NCBI GenBank assembly: GCA_017303455.1
Contig: JAFLBM010000026.1
Coordinates: forward strand, 1 to 55,263
Direction of reading: 5' to 3'
From: Chitinophagales bacterium
GTDB taxonomy: Bacteria; Bacteroidota; Bacteroidia; Chitinophagales; Chitinophagaceae
DNA length: 55,263 nt
Made by a program: the position numbers and the translations under genes. Below, one piece after another: positions 52,001 to 55,263 of the stretch. Under the pieces are notes generated by a model that did no database searches, was not told the origin of the DNA, and was given only the letters and a program-made list of their open reading frames with translations. Position 1 is the stretch's first letter; each line of letters starts with the position of its first letter.

Positions 52001-52570
52001 ACGGGCCAGGTCCTGTTCGGTGGCATCCAGTTTTTGCTTGGCTTCCTTTTTCCGGGTTTTATAGATCGAAATGCCGGCAGCTTGTTCCAGCATGCGGCGG
52101 CGGCTGTTGTCTTTGTCTTTGATCAGGTCGTCCACCATGCCCAATTCGATGATCGCATAGCTGTCGGTACTCACCCCGGTATCCATGAACAGGTTCTGGA
52201 TATCTTTCAGGCGGCACTGCACATCATTCAGGCGGTATTCCGACTCACCGCTTTTATAAAATTTACGGGTAATGGTAACGGTGCTGAACTCGGTGGGCAG
52301 CAGGTTCTTGGTATTCTCAAAAGTCAGGCTTACCTCGGCCAGGCCGGAGGCACTGCGGGTCTTGGAACCGTTGAAGACAAGGCTGTCTAAGTTCTCGCTC
52401 CGCAGGTGGCTGATCTTCTGTTCCCCGATCACCCAGCGGATACTGTCCACGATATTGGATTTACCACAACCGTTTGGTCCAACGATGCCCGTGATATTGT
52501 CGTCGAAATTGACAATTGTTTTGTCGGCAAAACTTTTGAACCCCTTGATTTCTAAGCTCTTTAATCTCAC
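49034..52570 (-). CDS. smc: Chromosome segregation ATPase SMC
   Basis: A 1178-residue condensin subunit. The N-terminal head has the Walker A GPNGCGKSN (31-39); two long heptad-rich coiled coils (about 165-505 and 680-1020) flank the hinge (about 515-665, with EEYRTALENVLEPYL); the C-terminal head has the ABC signature LSGGERTLTA and Walker B FCILDEVDAPLDDANV. Length and order are standard. It starts at GTG (52568-52570); no nearby ATG in frame gives the conserved MRLKSLEIKGFKSFADK start. A near-consensus -7 element lies just upstream. Confidence 0.97.
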   Translation of the reverse strand: MRLKSLEIKGFKSFADKTIVNFDDNITGIVGPNGCGKSNIVDSIRWVIGEQKISHLRSENLDSLVFNGSKTRSASGLAEVSLTFENTKNLLPTEFSTVTITRKFYKSGESEYRLNDVQCRLKDIQNLFMDTGVSTDSYAIIELGMVDDLIKDKDNSRRRMLEQAAGISIYKTRKKEAKQKLDATEQDLARIEDLLFEINNQLKALESQAKKAEKYHEIKKDYREISIELAKAALEGFNLTYKELNEQHDAETDKKIRMEAEIANEEAALEQEKVGFIEKERQLQSMQHAFNELVQQVRTKENEKNLAAQRLEYLKERESSLKEFLQKAGGQLKGIDESIGFTQLQVEEESKALEGLTEQLQQLNNQVAVQREVLDEKRRTLDTFRSEYQQVQRSQFDAEKKVAVADTSVQNLQRAIGQIEEERKQREEQRHHLDEERLLKEKELNIKKVDLEQLQQHQENTKEQILQTQSIVETLRNELAVETRKLDAKKNEHDLLKSMIDSMEGYPDSVKFLHNNNNWNYTSPILSDILYVKEEYRTALENVLEPYLSYYVVNNLQEGLQAVRLLDENKKGKANFFLLDKVNEKGAEVSAHQLEGAVPALSVVDVEEKYRKLAEHLLGNVFIADSEDALQNSNGFVVIEKAGKYVKGKYSLTGGSVGMIEGKKIGRVKNLEKLQDEIAAQDEVVEKLRSEIQARHNEVIAFNEDLRENALRETEREIQQLTNQVFSLHNKLENLHSMQTNSQHRLEELNHQMQQTHQSVEGVRNQLNEFNEQLQSYTAKLAEADENFKAAETTYNEASQQYNEFNLNVTRQQSKINALKQELDFKRNQLNDLNQQIESNTTSLSDTTTSIEQSATSLKDIEDALLEMIRRREEEQTILNEADQAYYNLRNQLSEKESELRHKVKDKEQVEHLLAAIKDKLNELKLQLAGTKERLDVEFRIKLEDILDQARTSETALEELQEKADRMKKRLENLGEVNPTAIEAFTEMKKRYEFIVEQKNDLVNAKDSLLKTIEEVEATANLKFLETFNRVKENFIKVFKTLFTEDDHCDLVLENPENLADTGIEVIARPKGKRPTSLTQLSGGERTLTATALLFAIYLIKPAPFCILDEVDAPLDDANVSKFTNMIRQFSDNSQFIIVTHNKMTMSTVDVIYGVTMQEPGVSKLVSVDFRNLQQNQN

Positions 52571-52804
52571 TGTTTTCTAATTTTAAGTCAGGCGGCGAAT
52601 ATAAGTCAAAGGTCAGGAATAATCGGTTTGGCCAGGGGGCATTTATTCACAATGAAGGGCCAAAAATGTGAGAAGAAAGTAGCCATAAAAAACAGAAATC
52701 GCCGGAAAAGGAAAGACGGCTGTCCGACCGCCATATAACCCTGTGGGTTTGGCAGGCAAGTACTGATAAACCGGAAATTTAGTCCCGTGAAGTATCTTCC
52801 CGGT

Positions 52805-53236
52805 ATGAAGGAAGAACTTTTCGAAATCAAGCTTGATGAAACCGGGAAAAGATTACTCCTGCGGGTAAATTTTTGGGCCAGGTTTCTGTATGTATGCACC
52901 TTACTGACCTGTGTTTTTGATTTAATTAATGCTTACCTGGGCATTAAATCTTTTTTTAAAAATGCAGACGGGTATAATGATTACCTGAAGTTTTCAGTAA
53001 GCCTCAATATCATATTTCTAACTATTTATGCTGTTTTATTGCCGATACAAGCTTATTATTTCCTTTCCTTTTCCAGGAATGCCCGCAAAGCAATCCGGTA
53101 TGAAGACAGTATTGGCTTTAATAATTCTTTTAAATGGTTGCTGAAACATGTTATTACCGCCAGTATTTTATTTACACTGAATAGTATCTGGATCTTTGTC
53201 ATTAATATCCGGGAAATCAGTTTGATGAATCAATAA
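52805..53236 (+). CDS. Membrane protein of unknown function
   Basis: A 143-residue protein with three hydrophobic helices (about 28-48, 64-90 and 114-136). The start at ATG 52805 is used; a GTG at 52787 would add six residues. The N-terminal 25 residues are charged and probably cytoplasmic. It is divergent from smc, with about 230 bp between them. No family is recognised. Confidence 0.6.
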   Translation: MKEELFEIKLDETGKRLLLRVNFWARFLYVCTLLTCVFDLINAYLGIKSFFKNADGYNDYLKFSVSLNIIFLTIYAVLLPIQAYYFLSFSRNARKAIRYEDSIGFNNSFKWLLKHVITASILFTLNSIWIFVINIREISLMNQ

Positions 53237-53460
53237 CAAAAATCATCTTTCAATCACTCCCACCAGCAAAGGCCAGAGGTCTTTTTCAAATTTCTTTCTG
53301 GTATCTTCTCCAAAATCCCCCTTTGCGGGAGGAAAGCGGTCTTCGTTTAATCACTGGTTTATTGAGAATAAATTGCATTTATTTCCGTCGATCTCAGGCC
53401 TGCTTAGTTTTACTTGCAACGTTTTTAATTAGTCACTTGTCATCCGAAGAAACCATAGTT

Positions 53461-53889
53461 ATGAAAAAACTGATTATAGCTGTTTGTCTCATTGTATTTT
53501 TGGGAATAACCGGATGCAGAAAAGAAAGCAATTCCATCAGGAATTCGATCCAGGGGTCCTGGGAATTAAGACGGGCAAGCGGTATGCTTACTGTTGATTA
53601 TCCACCGGGCACCGGGCAAGTCTTTAAATTTAGCGGAAGCAGCTATGAAATAATTACGAATGGCCAGGTAACCAAGAGCGGCACATTTGAAATAGTAAAA
53701 GATCCTTCTGTTGCTGCTGCTACCTGCATGGTCATTGCTGAAAATCAATACCAGTACAGGATCATTTATGATAATAACAATACAGGTACAAAAAAATTCA
53801 TACAGGCAGGAAATGACAGCCTGCATTTCATTTCGGGCTGTTTTGCTGTTGATGCCGGGAATATCTCCGATTATGTAAAAATAGACTGA
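53461..53889 (+). CDS. Lipocalin-like lipoprotein
   Basis: A 142-residue lipoprotein (lipobox ITGC, Cys19). The mature part begins NSIQGSWELRRASG, a pattern shared with small lipocalin-like lipoproteins in Bacteroidota, with a FKFSGSSYEI strand pair and a final strand near GCFAVDAG. Function unknown. The upstream in-frame ATG at 53323 would place 46 residues before the signal peptide and is rejected. Confidence 0.65.
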   Translation: MKKLIIAVCLIVFLGITGCRKESNSIRNSIQGSWELRRASGMLTVDYPPGTGQVFKFSGSSYEIITNGQVTKSGTFEIVKDPSVAAATCMVIAENQYQYRIIYDNNNTGTKKFIQAGNDSLHFISGCFAVDAGNISDYVKID

Positions 53890-53968
53890 CAGTAAAAGAA
53901 CGGCCATTTTAACAAACATTTCTCCCGGTAAAATTCATCCCGCCCCTGCGCCGGTTTACTTTTAAGCA

Positions 53969-54673
53969 ATGAACCGGCTGCTACTCTCTATTCTTATTTT
54001 ACATATTATCAGTTCATCAATCAGCGCACAGCAAACATTACATGGAAAAATTTATGACCGGATCACCGACTCAGCTCTCGCCGGTATCAATGTTTTCAAC
54101 AGGACAAACAGATCATTCAGTGTATCGGTAAAAGACGGGAGTTACAGCATTGCGGCCAGTGAAGGTGATAAGATCATGTTTACTGCATCAGGCTTTAAAA
54201 CCGATTCGGTGATAGTCACCTTTGGCCACCTCCAGACTCAATATGATGTCAGCTTATCGGTCCGGTATGTCTCCCTGAGCGGCATTACCCTGAACAGCAG
54301 TTACCAGGCGGATTCGCTGGAACGGCGGAACATTTACCGCTATTATTTTGACAGCCTCAAGAACATCACGGGAGGCAACCGGCCTACAGATGGCGTTGGT
54401 ATCAGCATCAGTCCGCTCAGTTATTTTTCCAGTAAAGCCAAACGGCAACGGGAACTAAGAAAAAGATTGCTGAAAGAAGAAAGAGATTCTTATATCGACC
54501 GCTCCTTTCCTCCTGAATGGGTGGAGCGGCTTACCAATCTGCATGGTGATTCCTTACGGTTGTTCATGTACCGCTACAGGCCTTCGTATGATTTTTGCAG
54601 GAAAACCGACCGGGCTGACATGATCGTTTATATCAGTGATAAACTGAAAGAATTCAGGAAACCGAAATCCTGA
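53969..54673 (+). CDS. Exported CarboxypepD_reg-like domain protein
   Basis: A 234-residue exported protein (signal peptide about 1-20). A CarboxypepD_reg-like beta-sandwich (about 22-95) opens with LHGKIYDRITDSALAGINVF. A C-terminal, basic and helical region (about 140-234) follows with KAKRQRELRKRLLKEERD and FPPEWVERLT. Without a plug or barrel it is not a transporter; its role is unknown. Its stop is directly next to the stop of the convergent T9SS gene. Confidence 0.7.
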   Translation: MNRLLLSILILHIISSSISAQQTLHGKIYDRITDSALAGINVFNRTNRSFSVSVKDGSYSIAASEGDKIMFTASGFKTDSVIVTFGHLQTQYDVSLSVRYVSLSGITLNSSYQADSLERRNIYRYYFDSLKNITGGNRPTDGVGISISPLSYFSSKAKRQRELRKRLLKEERDSYIDRSFPPEWVERLTNLHGDSLRLFMYRYRPSYDFCRKTDRADMIVYISDKLKEFRKPKS

Positions 54674-55263
54674 TTATCTGATCAGCGTAACCGTTCCCTT
54701 TCTAAACACCTTATTACCTTTATAATCTATTGCTTCCACCATCCACACATAAGTATTAGATGCCTGGGGTATACCTTTTATTGTACCATCCCAGCCATTG
54801 CGGGGATCGCTGGTGGTAAAGACCCTTTCTCCCCACCGGCTATAGATACTGAAGAAATGAAATTCTTTCATACCTACGGAGGTCACTTTCAGAATATCAT
54901 TCAATCCATCACCTCCGGGAGTAAAGGCTGTTGGCACATAAACTTCAGGGCCCTGGTATACTTTCACATTCACAGTAGCTGCCCCTTCACAATCGCTGAT
55001 CGTTTTTGCTTTAATGGTATAAGTGATATCCCTGTCAAGAATAGCAATAGGGTTGGGAATGAAAGGATCATTAAGACCTGTTGAAGGGCTCCATACATAA
55101 CTGATAAAGCCGCTGTTATTGGCATCGGTTGCATTCAGTTGCAATGGCTGGTTGATAGCAACAACAGTATCCCGGACAATTCCGATCAGCGGAGGTGCGG
55201 CTACGATCACTGAAACCTGTTCATCCGCCAGTGAACGGCAGCCATTCGGATCTGTTATGGTTA
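54674..55263 (-). CDS. T9SS type B sorting domain protein, 5' end outside window
   Basis: The visible 196 codons are the C-terminal end of a larger protein; the frame continues through the window edge. A PKD-like segment (VVAINQPLQLNATDAN, YVWSPSTGLNDP) is followed by the gliding motility-associated C-terminal domain VYVPTAFTPGGDGLND, FSIYSRWGERVF, GWDG and a final KGTVTLIR, the signature of type B cargo of the type IX secretion system. It would be exported to the surface or the medium. The internal GTG at 55210 is not a true start. Confidence 0.88.
   Translation of the reverse strand, partial: TITDPNGCRSLADEQVSVIVAAPPLIGIVRDTVVAINQPLQLNATDANNSGFISYVWSPSTGLNDPFIPNPIAILDRDITYTIKAKTISDCEGAATVNVKVYQGPEVYVPTAFTPGGDGLNDILKVTSVGMKEFHFFSIYSRWGERVFTTSDPRNGWDGTIKGIPQASNTYVWMVEAIDYKGNKVFRKGTVTLIR

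Noticed and set aside
1..55263. tRNA or rRNA genes
   Set aside because: The gaps were read for cloverleaf-like arms and for rRNA-like sequence and none was found.

Overview
The window looks like a chromosomal piece of a Bacteroidota bacterium, most likely of the family Chitinophagaceae. The evidence is a phylum-type promoter element (TAnnTTTG) at the expected place before many genes, an almost complete lack of Shine-Dalgarno sites, many short lipoproteins, outer-membrane beta-barrel proteins of the CarboxypepD_reg/plug/OMP_b-brl type, LytTR two-component genes, a PafA phosphatase and a type IX secretion sorting domain at the right edge. The assignment is an inference from gene content; no rRNA or tRNA gene was seen.

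Layout. 1-1123 is an accessory-looking edge: a structured non-coding stretch and an AT-rich DUF2971 gene. 1197-9426 is mostly plus-strand housekeeping and envelope genes (DUF6157, DUF418, dps, a GH16 glucanase facing a bestrophin-like channel, a small cytochrome c-like lipoprotein, accD, smpB). 9433-17323 is a minus-strand block that begins with parE and ends with parC and mgtC. Between the two topoisomerase IV genes lie a methyltransferase, DUF1835, DUF4260, a cluster of REP-like palindromes and a REP-associated tyrosine transposase (RAYT) whose stop codon overlaps the parC start. 17644-23375 is plus strand: a lipoprotein, an OmpA-family protein, YdeI, pafA, a CotH-kinase-like protein and an acyl-CoA-binding protein. 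23367-30297 is minus strand: a flippase/methyltransferase/glycosyltransferase polysaccharide operon, tpiA with a GlmU-like gene, rpmE2 and yajQ.

30403-37828 holds two tandem paralogous outer-membrane barrels followed upstream by a LytTR response regulator and a LytS-type histidine kinase. Between the regulator and the barrels is a good promoter with two identical 9-bp direct repeats 20 bp apart just upstream of its -33 element, a plausible operator for the LytTR protein. 37930-42400 carries ltaE, pgi, a small secreted protein, a gene-free stretch with two striking hairpins, and a TM2/DUF2752 pair. 42602-55263 contains a lipoprotein built of three internal repeats, a rhodanese-thioredoxin fusion, a metallophosphoesterase, a YCF48-like propeller, a peroxiredoxin-like protein, small membrane proteins, smc, and the 3' end of a large type IX-secreted protein cut by the window edge.

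The most interesting signals are the RAYT/REP system lodged between parE and parC, the direct repeats at the LytTR-linked barrel promoter, and the long inverted repeats at 41105-41146, 41294-41335 and 42511-42547. Starts were generally moved to the first ATG that gives a sensible signal peptide or family N-terminus when the longest frame began at TTG/GTG or carried an implausible extension.
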